Shown here: positions 17,480 to 26,425 of the stretch, piece after piece
Layout of the letters: each line of letters starts with the position of its first letter
Position numbering within the stretch: position 1 is the first letter of the stretch
Source of the DNA: MRBY01 sp943371005
GTDB lineage: Bacteria; Cyanobacteriota; Cyanobacteriia; Cyanobacteriales; MRBY01
Direction: 5' to 3'
DNA: 64,000 bases
Assembly (NCBI GenBank): GCA_943371005.1
Contig: CALRTB020000008.1
Coordinates: forward strand, 62,001 to 126,000
Program-made: the position numbers and the translations under genes
The notes under the pieces: generated by a model
Databases searched by the model: none
What the model was told of the DNA's origin: nothing
What the model saw: only the letters and a program-made list of their open reading frames with translations

Positions 17480-18469
17480 ATGGTCTGCTCGGATTTCCCC
17501 GTCATTTATTCCACACTATCGGCGATCGCCCTCCGGGAGCGTGTGCTACCACGATATGGCCTCAAGACTGTCAGCCAATGCGAGTTATGGAATCGGGGCT
17601 TGAGTGATATTTACTTTGTTCAGGCAGCGCAGGATGTGTTTGTGTTGCGGGTTTCCCATCACCATTGGCGATCGCCTACAGAAATTTTTTTCGAGCTAGA
17701 TTTTCTCAATTTCCTCAAGGCCCAAGGTTTACCAGTGGCGGCTCCTCTGCCGACGGAAACCGGTGAATGGACAGTGAAAATTCAAGCCCCAGAAGGCGAT
17801 CGCTATGCCACTCTGTTTCCCTTTGCCCCAGGGGAAATTGCCCTGGGAGGGTGGAACGAAACCCAAAGTCGTCACCTGGGAGCAGTGGTGGCTCAGATCC
17901 ATCGGGTCAGCCAAGACTTTATCTGTGACCATCCGCGCAAACCCCTAGACCTAGATTATTTATTAGATGAATCCTTGGGCGTGATTTTGCCCTTTTTTGG
18001 CGATCGCCCCCGGGACTGGGGCTTTATGCAGGATACCGCCCACAAAATCCGCGAGACCCTGGCCCACCTGCCTAAAGAAAAGCCCCTATGGTCTGTCTGT
18101 TGGGGTGATGCCCACTGCGGCAACGTCCACTTCACCGAAGACCACCAGCTCACCCTCTTTGACTTTGACCAATGCGGCTATGGGTGGCGCGCCTTCGAAA
18201 TTGGTAAATTTTTCCAAGGGGCCCTCACCACAGGTCTCCAGCGACGGGTACGGGAAGCGTTTATCGCGGGCTATGAGTCCCAAACCACCTTTGTTACCCA
18301 GGAGCAAGCCGCCCTCCAGGCCCTCACCCAGCTCGCCTATATTTGGTCGTGGCGCATCAGTCTCACCAGCATTCAAATTTTTAACAACAGCCAACTGGAT
18401 CGTCACTATCTAACCCAGCGGCTAGAACGGCTGAAGGCCTTATCTTCACGGGATTGGCAATTATTCTAA
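17480..18469 (+). CDS. Aminoglycoside-phosphotransferase/kinase-family protein
   Basis: 329 residues from the ATG at 17480, which has GAGGGG nine bases upstream; the frame is open further up to a TTG at 17447. Protein-kinase-like fold of the APH family: an N-lobe with VLRVSHHHW, the catalytic loop WGDAHCGNVHF (Asp210, His212, Asn215) and the metal-binding DFDQCGYGWRAFEIGKF just after. Related families include RdoA/Srk kinase and homoserine or choline kinases; the substrate cannot be told. It stands alone. Confidence 0.8.
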   Translation: MVCSDFPVIYSTLSAIALRERVLPRYGLKTVSQCELWNRGLSDIYFVQAAQDVFVLRVSHHHWRSPTEIFFELDFLNFLKAQGLPVAAPLPTETGEWTVKIQAPEGDRYATLFPFAPGEIALGGWNETQSRHLGAVVAQIHRVSQDFICDHPRKPLDLDYLLDESLGVILPFFGDRPRDWGFMQDTAHKIRETLAHLPKEKPLWSVCWGDAHCGNVHFTEDHQLTLFDFDQCGYGWRAFEIGKFFQGALTTGLQRRVREAFIAGYESQTTFVTQEQAALQALTQLAYIWSWRISLTSIQIFNNSQLDRHYLTQRLERLKALSSRDWQLF

Positions 18470-18676
18470 AGGGATTGTCCCCAGTGATAGATCCGTGCCC
18501 TGTGGCCCGGCCTAGGGAAAAATGTCGCGAAAAATTGAAAAATTCCCTGATCAAAAATGGTATGTTCTGCTACACTTACCGTTGTGTAAAGAAATATTTC
18601 GGGCTTCGTGCTGGGAACGCGTAGTTTGAAATCTTGATATTTTTTCGATGCAAAAACAACAACAAGCTTGAGTCAT
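18470..18676 (+). ncRNA. Possible small RNA or leader upstream of a strong terminator
   Basis: No reading frame of note in the first 207 bases of the gap between the phosphotransferase gene and ycf51. A TACACT hexamer (about 18571-18576) could serve as -10 box for a transcript of roughly 120 bases ending at the hairpin at 18678. Alternatively the hairpin simply ends the phosphotransferase mRNA, 200 bases after its stop. Confidence 0.3.
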
Positions 18677-18677
18677 G

Positions 18678-18702
18678 CCAGCGATCGCCTCGCTGGTTTT
18701 TT
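18678..18702 (+). terminator. Rho-independent terminator upstream of ycf51
   Basis: Perfect seven-base arms CCAGCGA/TCGCTGG around TCGCC, followed by six T (18697-18702). The loop side contains a HIP1 palindrome. Confidence 0.8.
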
Positions 18703-18800
18703 CTTGGGGCCCTTGCTGGGATAATGGAAGCCACAACTTTTAATGATCCCTTAATTAACTGCACTGGCCTTGTGCCAAAACGTTTTTATTAAACTGACCC

Positions 18801-19322
18801 ATGGAAAATTTAGATTTTGCCCTTTATACCCAGTGGTCTGCCTATGCCACCTTGTTTTTTGCGGTCTTGGCGATCGCCGCGTTTCTTTTTAAGTGGGGCA
18901 TCCGTTTCCGCTTGGTCGGCACCACCGGCTTTATGATTGTGCTCACCATTGGTTTGTTTGGCCTCAGCCTAGGACTCTTTAGCCGGAGTGTAGTGCCGGG
19001 AGCCGTGCGCTATGCTCTGGTCTACGACAATGGTGCAAACTTAGCCGTCGTCTCCGTGAAGCCTGAAGTGACCACCGAAGAGGTGAATGCGACCCTCCGC
19101 CAAGCTTCCAATGACCTCTTTTCCTACGGGCGCATTGGCAATGGGGATAATAAATTTACCGTGCGCCTCCGGGTGATGAGCCACCCGGAACCCGGCGTTT
19201 CCGAGCCCCTCTATTTGGGTCAAGTCCAACGCGCCATTACCGACCGCGAAAATGGTGCCCTGGATATTCAGCTCTACCCAGAAAATCTCAAAAAGCTGCC
19301 CCAACCCAATGCGATTAGTTAG
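18801..19322 (+). CDS. ycf51: Ycf51 family membrane protein (DUF2518)
   Basis: 173 residues with two N-terminal helices (about 14-30 and 40-62) and a soluble C-terminal domain. The pattern WSAYATLFFAVLAI and FSRSVVPGAVRYALVYDNG matches Ycf51, a protein kept in cyanobacteria and some plastid genomes whose function is unknown. The Fe-ADH-like gene starts 56 bases later. Confidence 0.85.
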   Translation: MENLDFALYTQWSAYATLFFAVLAIAAFLFKWGIRFRLVGTTGFMIVLTIGLFGLSLGLFSRSVVPGAVRYALVYDNGANLAVVSVKPEVTTEEVNATLRQASNDLFSYGRIGNGDNKFTVRLRVMSHPEPGVSEPLYLGQVQRAITDRENGALDIQLYPENLKKLPQPNAIS

Positions 19323-19378
19323 GATCTAGGGAAGTTTACTGCATCTGTTTCGTCGCCATTTTTTCGATACCAATACCC

Positions 19379-20554
19379 ATGAAAAAGCCTGCTGCTTCTA
19401 CCCAAACCCAAACTGTTCCAATGCAAGTGTTAATTGCGCCGGCCCAAGTCCTCAAGGGAAATAATGCCCTGGCCCAAGCTGGCGCGGCGATCGCCCGTTG
19501 GGGAAAACGGCCCTTTGTGGTGGGAGGGCAGCAGAGCCTCGAAAAACTGGCAATCCCGCTCCAGACCCTAGCCGAACAAGAAAAACTCGATCTCGCGACC
19601 GGTAGTTATAGCCCCGACTGTTCCGAAGCATCTCTCAAGGAACTCAACAAAAAGTTCAAAGCCCACAAGGCGGATTTTGTTATCGGTATCGGCGGCGGCA
19701 AGGCTCTAGATACCGCCAAACTGCTCGCGCACCAGCAACGTTGCCCAATTGTGACTGTGCCCACTTCGGCGGCCACCTGTGCCGCTTGGACGGCTCTGTC
19801 GAATATTTATTCTGACCAGGGGGCCTTTCAATATGATGTGGGCTTGGATCAATGCCCGAATCTTTTGATCCTGGACTATGACTTGGTACGTACTGCGCCG
19901 CAACGGACTCTGATTGCGGGGATTGGGGATGCGATCGCCAAATGGTACGAAGCTTCCGTCAGCAGCGGTCATTCCCCCCAGACCCTTACCATTGCCGCTG
20001 TCCAAGAAGCACGCATTCTCCGGGACCTCCTCTTCCAAAAATCCCCCCAGGCGATCGCCGATGTCCACAGTTCCGCCTGGCAAGAAGTGGTTGATGCGAC
20101 GGTTCTCCTCGCCGGCGTGATCGGTGGCTTAGGGGGAGCCAATTGTCGTACCGTGGCTGCCCATGCAGTTCACAATGGGTTAACCCATCTGCCTGCCGCC
20201 CATGGCATCTTGCATGGTGAGAAAGTCGCCTACGGAATTTTGGTGCAGCTCCGTCTCGAAGAAATTTGTCAAAAAAGTCAGTTGGCTGAAACTGCTCGCC
20301 AACAGCTCCTCCAGTTTTACCGAGACATTGGCTTACCGAAGAGCCTCGCTGATCTCGGTCTGAATACGATGACCTTGGCCGAATTGCGCCAGGTGGCAGA
20401 GATTACCTGTCAGCCCCAGTCAGACATCCACCGTCTGCCTTTCACCGTTAGCCCAGACCAGTTAATGGCGGCAATGGTTTCCACAGAAGCGACCAGAGAA
20501 AACACTTCCCTTGAGGCCCATCCTGTCGCCGAAGCAACCAAAGCACAGGCTTAG
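19379..20554 (+). CDS. Iron-containing alcohol dehydrogenase / glycerol-dehydrogenase-like protein
   Basis: 391 residues. NAD-binding stretch VIGIGGGKALDTAK, then VPTSAATCAAWTALS, and metal-site segments GIGDAIAKWYE, AAHAVHNGLTHLP and HGEKVAYGIL, which follow the Asp/His/His ligand order of GldA-type enzymes. Substrate unknown; cyanobacterial members are usually annotated only as Fe-ADH family. The C-terminal tail (about 375-391) is Ala/Glu/Thr-rich. Its TAG stop lies within the first bases of a MITE-like repeat. Confidence 0.85.
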   Translation: MKKPAASTQTQTVPMQVLIAPAQVLKGNNALAQAGAAIARWGKRPFVVGGQQSLEKLAIPLQTLAEQEKLDLATGSYSPDCSEASLKELNKKFKAHKADFVIGIGGGKALDTAKLLAHQQRCPIVTVPTSAATCAAWTALSNIYSDQGAFQYDVGLDQCPNLLILDYDLVRTAPQRTLIAGIGDAIAKWYEASVSSGHSPQTLTIAAVQEARILRDLLFQKSPQAIADVHSSAWQEVVDATVLLAGVIGGLGGANCRTVAAHAVHNGLTHLPAAHGILHGEKVAYGILVQLRLEEICQKSQLAETARQQLLQFYRDIGLPKSLADLGLNTMTLAELRQVAEITCQPQSDIHRLPFTVSPDQLMAAMVSTEATRENTSLEAHPVAEATKAQA

Positions 20555-20698
20555 AGCTGATTTATAAAGCTCTCCTGCCCCCAGTCTGGGGGAGATTTTC
20601 GGTCAATCAATGGGATCAAGGTTCCCCAAAATGCCGGAGCTTTAGTGAGGAGATTTAGGGACAAATTAAAAAATTCATTTACTTTATAAATGGCCTCT
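20553..20698 (+). repeat. MITE-like element, copy 1 (146 bp)
   Basis: Terminal inverted repeats: left AGAGCTGATTTATAAAG, right (reverse complement) AGAGGCCATTTATAAAG, 14 of 17 identical. It contains a CCCCCAGTCTGGGGG hairpin. A second, shorter copy is at 31542-31628. Copy 1 has about 59 extra internal bases bounded by two GAGATTT repeats (20592-20598, 20650-20656). It provides part of the stop codon of the upstream gene. Confidence 0.75.
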
Positions 20699-20791
20699 CA
20701 GGATTTCCAAGTCTAGACAATTGACATCTGGCGGCATCCCTAGGGTTTAATGGGGCACGGGCAATCCATATCAAAACGGCAAAACAAAAGC

Positions 20792-21934
20792 ATGAAACAC
20801 AAAGTGGGCGTCATTGGCGGCGGACAACTCGCCTGGATGATGGGGGCAGAAGCCCGGAGCCTTGGCATGGAACTATGGGTACAAACACCCAACGCCAGCG
20901 ATCCAGCGGTTTCCAATGCCGATCAAGTGATCATCGGGGCGATCGACGATCTAGCATCAACGGCCAAGCTGGTGGAAAACTGCCATGTGGTCACCTTCGA
21001 AAATGAATTTGTTGATCTCGAAGCCCTCGATACCCTCGTTAAACGGGGAGCAAAATTTTTCCCTTCTCTGCCTTTTCTCGCTGCCCTCCTGGACAAATAT
21101 GATCAACGGCGCTGCTGTCAACGGTTTGGTATTCCAGTGCCAACCTTTGTCCCTTGGCAACTGGGTGAATCGCTGCCCCCTGGTTGGGAATTTCCGTTGG
21201 TCGTGAAGGCTCGTCGCCATGGCTACGACGGTAAAGGCACATTTATCGTTAAAGATGCGGCTGCTTTACAGGCTTTACCAACGGATTTAGCCGGTACGCC
21301 TCTACTTTTAGAAGCGTTTGTGCCCTTTGAGCAGGAATTGGCGGTGATGGTGACCCGCAACCGTCGAGGAGAAATTCGCACCTTTCCGACGGTGGAAACC
21401 CAGCAAATTGATCAGGTGTGTCGTTGGGTTCTTGCCCCTGCGGCAGTTCCTCAGGCGGTGGTGGATCAAGTTGAAAAGATTGCCCGCACCTTAGCTGAGG
21501 GGTTAAATCTGGTGGGCATCATGGGGATTGAGCTGTTTCTGACCCCAGCAGGACAAGTATTAGTGAATGAGATTGCCCCCCGCACCCACAATTCGGGGCA
21601 TTTTAGTTTGGATGCTTGTCAGACGTCGCAGTTTGCGATGCAACTCCAGGCGATCGCCGATTTGCCCCTGGGGAATCCGAAGATGCTTAGTGCTGGGGCG
21701 GTGATGGTAAATTTACTGGGGTTTGAGCACAGCACGGGGGATTATGCCCACAAACGGCAGATGTTGACCCAATTTCCCCAGAGTCATATCCATTGGTATA
21801 ACAAAACAAGTGCCAGTCCGGGACGAAAACTTGGTCATGTCACGGTTTTAAGTGAAACCAATGACCGAGAAACCCTGATGGCGATCGCCAAACAAATTGA
21901 AACCATTTGGTATGGCAATGCTAGCCCCACCTAA
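20792..21934 (+). CDS. purK: N5-carboxyaminoimidazole ribonucleotide synthase
   Basis: ATP-grasp enzyme of purine synthesis making N5-CAIR from AIR and bicarbonate. 380 residues from the ATG at 20792; an open stretch from 20750 adds 14 residues outside the family. Signatures: KVGVIGGGQLAWMMGAEARSLG, VVKARRHGYDGKG (ATP grasp) and NEIAPRTHNSGHFSLDACQTSQF near the C-terminal domain. In Synechococcus 6301 the 6S RNA gene sits in front of purK; here the gap of about 90 bases after the MITE is too short for it. Confidence 0.94.
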   Translation: MKHKVGVIGGGQLAWMMGAEARSLGMELWVQTPNASDPAVSNADQVIIGAIDDLASTAKLVENCHVVTFENEFVDLEALDTLVKRGAKFFPSLPFLAALLDKYDQRRCCQRFGIPVPTFVPWQLGESLPPGWEFPLVVKARRHGYDGKGTFIVKDAAALQALPTDLAGTPLLLEAFVPFEQELAVMVTRNRRGEIRTFPTVETQQIDQVCRWVLAPAAVPQAVVDQVEKIARTLAEGLNLVGIMGIELFLTPAGQVLVNEIAPRTHNSGHFSLDACQTSQFAMQLQAIADLPLGNPKMLSAGAVMVNLLGFEHSTGDYAHKRQMLTQFPQSHIHWYNKTSASPGRKLGHVTVLSETNDRETLMAIAKQIETIWYGNASPT

Positions 21935-21943
21935 AACTTTTGA

Positions 21944-22345
21944 TTAGCGCTGGCGACCTGTCCAGTGGGAGCCAGAAAAAGGCGTCCCTCCCAGCTGAGT
22001 AACCTTTTCTGGGGTCATCACATACACCCAAGCCTCCGTTAGGATCGTTTTTGTCTCTGTGTAAACAGGAGCTTGGAGTCGCTGATATTCATTGAGGGAA
22101 GGCGATCGCCCCGGTTGATAATCTTCGAGGACATCTAGGTTCACTAATACACCAGGATCCGCAAACTGTAGCAGGTAGCCTTCCACCCAGCCTGGCTCTG
22201 GGGTGAGGGCCGGATAACCCACAGGCAACTGGTAAAGCTTCCCTGGGATTAAGGCTTTTTCAATGTGGGGGTGATGGGGGGCACAGTAACGGGGAAAATT
22301 GACTTCTCCCGGCTGGAGGGTGCCATAGACAAAAACCTTTAGCAT
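21944..22345 (-). CDS. Gamma-glutamylcyclotransferase-like (AIG2/GGCT family) protein
   Basis: 133 residues from the ATG at 22345. The fold marker VFVYGTLQPGE is at the N terminus, followed by a small beta-barrel pattern with LPVGYPALTPEPGWVEGYLLQF and a conserved acidic pair near ..LDVLEDYQPG. Members act on gamma-glutamyl amines or peptides; substrate is not evident here. Convergent with purK, with 9 bases between stops. Confidence 0.8.
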   Translation of the reverse strand: MLKVFVYGTLQPGEVNFPRYCAPHHPHIEKALIPGKLYQLPVGYPALTPEPGWVEGYLLQFADPGVLVNLDVLEDYQPGRSPSLNEYQRLQAPVYTETKTILTEAWVYVMTPEKVTQLGGTPFSGSHWTGRQR

Positions 22346-22439
22346 GGGGAGATTTCCGACCAAGAACAACAGGGGGTGAAACCGTGAAAAGCTATAATCA
22401 GGGGCAAAATCATGTGCTTTCGTAAGGGGAAAATGGGCA

Positions 22440-23138
22440 ATGGCTAAACGCTATAATATCTTGCTCGTCGATGATGAACCGGGTGTCCGGGAGGCTGTCC
22501 AGGCCTATTTAGAAGATGATGAAGCCCTCACCGTCACCACCGCCGAGAATGCCACCAAAGCCTGGGACGTTCTGCAAACGTTTACACCGGACTTGGTGAT
22601 TTCTGACATTATGATGCCCCAGGTGGATGGCTATCAGTTTTTGGGCCAACTGCGCGATGATCCTCGCTTTAAAACTCTCCCGGTGATTTTCCTGACGGCC
22701 CGTGGCATGACTGGCGATCGCATTCAAGGCTACCAAGCAGGCTGTGATGCCTATTTACCGAAACCCTTTGAACCCGAAGAACTCGAAGCAATTGTGAAAA
22801 ATCTTTTGACCCGGGAAGCGGCGATCGCCGAACAGCAAGAAGGTGGCGGTAGTAACCTCGAAGGCATTGCCCAGGATCTCCGGGAGATTAAACAATTTCT
22901 GGGACAGCAAAACCAACTGGTCACTACCCCACCGCCTTTGAAAATTGACCTGACTCCCAGAGAGCAAAGCGTTCTCGACCTCGTGGCCCAGGGACTGATG
23001 AATAAAGAAATTGCCAAGGAGCTCGAAACCAGCGTCCGCAACGTCGAAAAGTACGTTAGTCGCCTATTTAGCAAAACGGGAACTAATAGTCGGACAGAAT
23101 TGGTACGCTACGCCCTCAAGCATGGTTTAACGCAATAG
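22440..23138 (+). CDS. rre1: NarL-family response regulator (Rre1/Ycf29-type)
   Basis: 232 residues. Receiver domain at about 5-123 with acidic pocket Asp11/Asp12, phospho-acceptor Asp56 (VISDIMMP) and Lys108 (LPKPF), then a LuxR-type helix-turn-helix (about 165-228) with LTPREQSVLDLVAQGLMNKEIAKEL. The NVEKYVSRLFSKTGTNSRTELVRYALKHGL tail matches Ycf29/Rre1 of cyanobacteria and red plastids, which responds to heat, osmotic and redox signals with Hik2-type kinases. The symbol is a best match, not proven orthology. No kinase gene adjoins it. Confidence 0.8.
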   Translation: MAKRYNILLVDDEPGVREAVQAYLEDDEALTVTTAENATKAWDVLQTFTPDLVISDIMMPQVDGYQFLGQLRDDPRFKTLPVIFLTARGMTGDRIQGYQAGCDAYLPKPFEPEELEAIVKNLLTREAAIAEQQEGGGSNLEGIAQDLREIKQFLGQQNQLVTTPPPLKIDLTPREQSVLDLVAQGLMNKEIAKELETSVRNVEKYVSRLFSKTGTNSRTELVRYALKHGLTQ

Positions 23139-23214
23139 TTAACGAGGGTAGGTAATCCCTCAGTCTGACGCCATGATTTAGCTTTTTTTTGTAGTTTTAG
23201 TCCAACAAGCGACG

Positions 23215-23502
23215 ATGCCCCAACAAGATCAAGTCCATCCCCAAGCCAACCGCGATCGCCTGATTGTGGATAGCCTCCTCAAAGGAGAACCCACAGAAAA
23301 CGCTCTGGTGGAATTGGCACGGCTCCATCTGCGCTATGAGGGCTTTCCCGGGGCGAGGGAAATTCAGCAGGATTTGAAATTGCTGTTTCAACAATGGGGC
23401 CTGACGGAGGACGTTTTATTCGCTAAAACAAGGGAAATCCATGCGGCTGGGCGAGCCTATAAACATCTACGCCATGGCGAGGAGCAACAGGATTGGAGTT
23501 AA
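23215..23502 (+). CDS. DUF3288 family protein
   Basis: 95 residues, soluble, mostly helical. Signature HPQANRDRLIVDSLLKGEPTE, LARLHLRYEGFPGA and ..RAYKHLRHGEEQQDWS fit the DUF3288 family of cyanobacteria, function unknown. The last 10 bases overlap the start of pyrFE, so the two are translationally coupled. Confidence 0.8.
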   Translation: MPQQDQVHPQANRDRLIVDSLLKGEPTENALVELARLHLRYEGFPGAREIQQDLKLLFQQWGLTEDVLFAKTREIHAAGRAYKHLRHGEEQQDWS

Positions 23503-24941
23503 CACCCGCAACTTTCACCGAAAAACTCACCGGGGCAATCGCCGCCCAAAAGACCCTCCTCGTGGCCGGTCTCGATCCAAACCCGGAAATGCTGCCGGAT
23601 TCTTTACGCACCGGCGATTTAATTCAGAATCTTAAAACGTGGCTCCTGGGGATCATTGACCAGACCCAGGATCTCGTCTGTGCCTACAAGCCGACCCTCG
23701 GTTTTTATCAAGCCTTGGGGGTGCCGGGGTTGCAACTCCTAGAAACGGTATTGCAACATATCCCCTCCCACATTGCCGTAATTCTCGATGCGAAACACGC
23801 GGATCTCAACACCAGCAGCATTTTTGCTCAGGCCATATTTGAGACGTGGCAAGTGGATGCGGTCACCCTCAGCGCCTACCCCGGCCAAGACCATGTTGCG
23901 CCCTTTCTGCTATATCCCGACAAAGGTGTTTTCTTGCAATGTCGCACCTCTAACCCCGGTGCCTTTCCCCTCCAAAATTACCCCGATCTGGAACGGCCTT
24001 TTTATCTGCACCTGATCCAAGAAATCAAACAGTGGGGCACCCCCGAACAACTTTTCCTAGAAATTGGGGGCGATCGCCCGGCGGTTTTTCGTCAAGTGCG
24101 TGCCATTGCCCCAGAACGGTGGATCCTCGCCCGCAGTATCTGGCAACGGAGCGAAAACCTCGAAGAAATCATTCACCAGGGTTTAAATTCCAATGGGTCT
24201 GGCCTCTTGATCCCCATTCCTAACGATGACCTCAGCCAAACCGATTGTCGGCAACCCGTCGCCCAGCTACGGCAAAACATTGAGGACATCCGGCGGCGTT
24301 ATACTCCCAGCAATGCCCGTTGCGATTTGCTCCAAACGCCGACGAATTTCCCCACAGCCCACCCCCAGGCGGAATTGATTGTGCAGTTGTTTGACCTAGG
24401 CTGTTTGCTCTTTGGGGAATATGTCCAGGCCTCTGGGGCGACGTTTTCCTATTACATCGATCTACGCAAAATCATTTCTAACCCCCAGGTCTTTAACCAG
24501 GTGCTCAATGCCTATGGGGCGATCGCCAAAACCCTAAAATTTGACCGCATCGCTGGGATTCCCTACGGTTCGCTCCCCACGGCAACGGGGCTGGCTCTGA
24601 AATTAAATTACCCGATGATTTTTCCCCGTAAGGAAGTCAAGGCCCATGGTACCCGGCGGGTGATCGAAGGCCATTTCGAGCCAGGGGAAACAATTCTGGT
24701 CGTCGATGATGTGCTGATTACGGGTAAAAGTATCGTTGAGGGGGCCAAAAAACTGGAGTCAGCGGGACTAACGATTAAAGATATGGTTGTCCTTATTGAC
24801 CACGAAGCCGGCGTTAAGGATCGGCTCCAGGCCCAGGGGTACCAAGCTCACGCGATTCTAACCATTTCTGAAATCACAGAAACCCTTTTTCAGGCGGGCC
24901 GCATTGACCAGAATCAATATGATTGCCTCGTGAGCCATTGA
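23493..24941 (+). CDS. pyrFE: Bifunctional orotidine-5'-phosphate decarboxylase / orotate phosphoribosyltransferase
   Basis: 482 residues carrying the last two steps of UMP synthesis in one chain. N-terminal ODCase part (about 1-270) with LDPNPEM, LVCAYKPTLGFYQ and the catalytic DAKHAD (Asp99, Lys101, Asp104) of the group 2 type. C-terminal OPRT part (about 290-482) with the PRPP loop ILVVDDVLITGKS (about 401-413). Domain order is the reverse of eukaryotic UMP synthase. The start is a TTG, GAGGAG lying 9-14 bases upstream, overlapping the stop of the DUF3288 gene. Confidence 0.94.
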   Translation: MELTPATFTEKLTGAIAAQKTLLVAGLDPNPEMLPDSLRTGDLIQNLKTWLLGIIDQTQDLVCAYKPTLGFYQALGVPGLQLLETVLQHIPSHIAVILDAKHADLNTSSIFAQAIFETWQVDAVTLSAYPGQDHVAPFLLYPDKGVFLQCRTSNPGAFPLQNYPDLERPFYLHLIQEIKQWGTPEQLFLEIGGDRPAVFRQVRAIAPERWILARSIWQRSENLEEIIHQGLNSNGSGLLIPIPNDDLSQTDCRQPVAQLRQNIEDIRRRYTPSNARCDLLQTPTNFPTAHPQAELIVQLFDLGCLLFGEYVQASGATFSYYIDLRKIISNPQVFNQVLNAYGAIAKTLKFDRIAGIPYGSLPTATGLALKLNYPMIFPRKEVKAHGTRRVIEGHFEPGETILVVDDVLITGKSIVEGAKKLESAGLTIKDMVVLIDHEAGVKDRLQAQGYQAHAILTISEITETLFQAGRIDQNQYDCLVSH

Positions 24942-25022
24942 GCTTTTTCCAGACAAAATGCTGCCAGTGCTTGGGTCTTTTGCGTACAGTAGAAGAGAAA
25001 AACCTTCACCGACGACGACCCC

Positions 25023-26246
25023 ATGGGATTACATCTGTTTGAGCATTTACAAATGGCGATCGCCACCCTCCGCACCAACAAAATGCGCAGTGGGTTAACG
25101 ATGCTCGGCATCATCATTGGTAATGCGTCCGTGATTGCCATGGTCGGTTTAGGTCAAGGTGCCCAAAAACTTGCCACAGAGCAGTTTGAATCCCTGGGTT
25201 CCAATGTTTTGTTTATCATTCCCGGATCGCGGGCCGCCCAGCGCACCACCATCGATTTACCGAAAACGTTGGTTTGGGAAGATGCCCAGGCGATCGCCGA
25301 ACAGGTGCCAAACGTAGCGGCGGTGGCCCCCCAGATTAATAGTCGCGGTTTAGTCACGTTTCGGGGAATTAATAAAGATTCCTTGCTTTTGGGGATTACC
25401 CCCGAATTCATTGAGGTGCGCGAATTCACCCTGGCCCAAGGACGGTTTGTGACCGACAGTGATGTGGAGCGCAATAAGCGCGTTGCTGTGATTGGGTCTG
25501 AGATTGCCACGGAACTTTTTCCAAATATCGAGCCGGTGGGTCAAAAACTCCGGGTTAAAAATTTAACCTTCGATGTGATTGGTGTTTTAGAAGAAAAGGG
25601 GGCTTCCTTTGGTACCAACCAGGACAACGCCGTTTATATGCCCCTAACCACGATGTCCAACCAGGTGGTGGGCCGTACGTCTCCCTATGGCACCGAGTTA
25701 ACCTTTATTTCTGTTTCCGGTGAAAGTGAAGACCGGGTCAGGGCGATGACCTTTCAGATCGAAAACCTGCTGCGGCTCCGCCATAAAATTGTTGATGAGG
25801 ATGATTTTAGTGTCCAGAGTCAACAGGATCTATTGGATGTGGCGAATACAATTACCGGGGCTTTAACCACAATGTTGGCGGCGATCGCCGGTATTTCTCT
25901 TCTGGTGGGGGGTATCGGCATTATGAATATCATGTTGGTGTCTGTCACCGAGCGCACAAAAGAAATTGGTCTCCGTAAAGCCCTTGGTGCCACAGAAAAC
26001 GACGTTTTATATCAATTCCTGATTGAATCGGTGATCCTGGCGGGAATCGGTGGGATCTTTGGTACGAGCCTAGGCCTAGGAGGTATATTCCTCGCCAATG
26101 TCTTGACTCCCCTGGCGGCCCCGGTTTCTGTGACAGCAATTGTGATGGCGGTGGGTGTTTCTGGGGGGATTGGCCTATTTTTTGGGGTGTTTCCGGCGCG
26201 ACAGGCGGCCCGTTTAGACCCAATTGTTGCCCTCCGCAGCGAGTAG
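25023..26246 (+). CDS. MacB-type ABC transporter permease
   Basis: 407 residues. Four helices in FtsX/MacB order: one at about 20-44 (RSGLTMLGIIIGNASVIAMVGLG), a large periplasmic domain at about 50-270, then three helices at about 280-405 ending ARLDPIVALRSE. Such permeases work with a separate ATPase and move lipids, peptides or drugs through an outer-membrane duct, or act as mechanotransmitters. The ATPase is not next to it. It ends 80 bases before tRNA-Arg. Confidence 0.88.
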   Translation: MGLHLFEHLQMAIATLRTNKMRSGLTMLGIIIGNASVIAMVGLGQGAQKLATEQFESLGSNVLFIIPGSRAAQRTTIDLPKTLVWEDAQAIAEQVPNVAAVAPQINSRGLVTFRGINKDSLLLGITPEFIEVREFTLAQGRFVTDSDVERNKRVAVIGSEIATELFPNIEPVGQKLRVKNLTFDVIGVLEEKGASFGTNQDNAVYMPLTTMSNQVVGRTSPYGTELTFISVSGESEDRVRAMTFQIENLLRLRHKIVDEDDFSVQSQQDLLDVANTITGALTTMLAAIAGISLLVGGIGIMNIMLVSVTERTKEIGLRKALGATENDVLYQFLIESVILAGIGGIFGTSLGLGGIFLANVLTPLAAPVSVTAIVMAVGVSGGIGLFFGVFPARQAARLDPIVALRSE

Positions 26247-26326
26247 GATTTAACCCTAATCACAGAGATGGATCGGGGTCTACAGCCAAACTTCAATCTG
26301 CTATACTTTATTAGCCCAAAACCCTT

Positions 26327-26399
<73 letters not shown>

Positions 26400-26425
26400 T
26401 TTTTCTCGACAAATACATATCGTCT

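Noticed and set aside
20699..20791. 6S RNA (ssaA) before purK, as in Synechococcus 6301
   Set aside because: Only about 90 bases remain after the MITE; 6S RNA needs about 180 and no such fold is visible.
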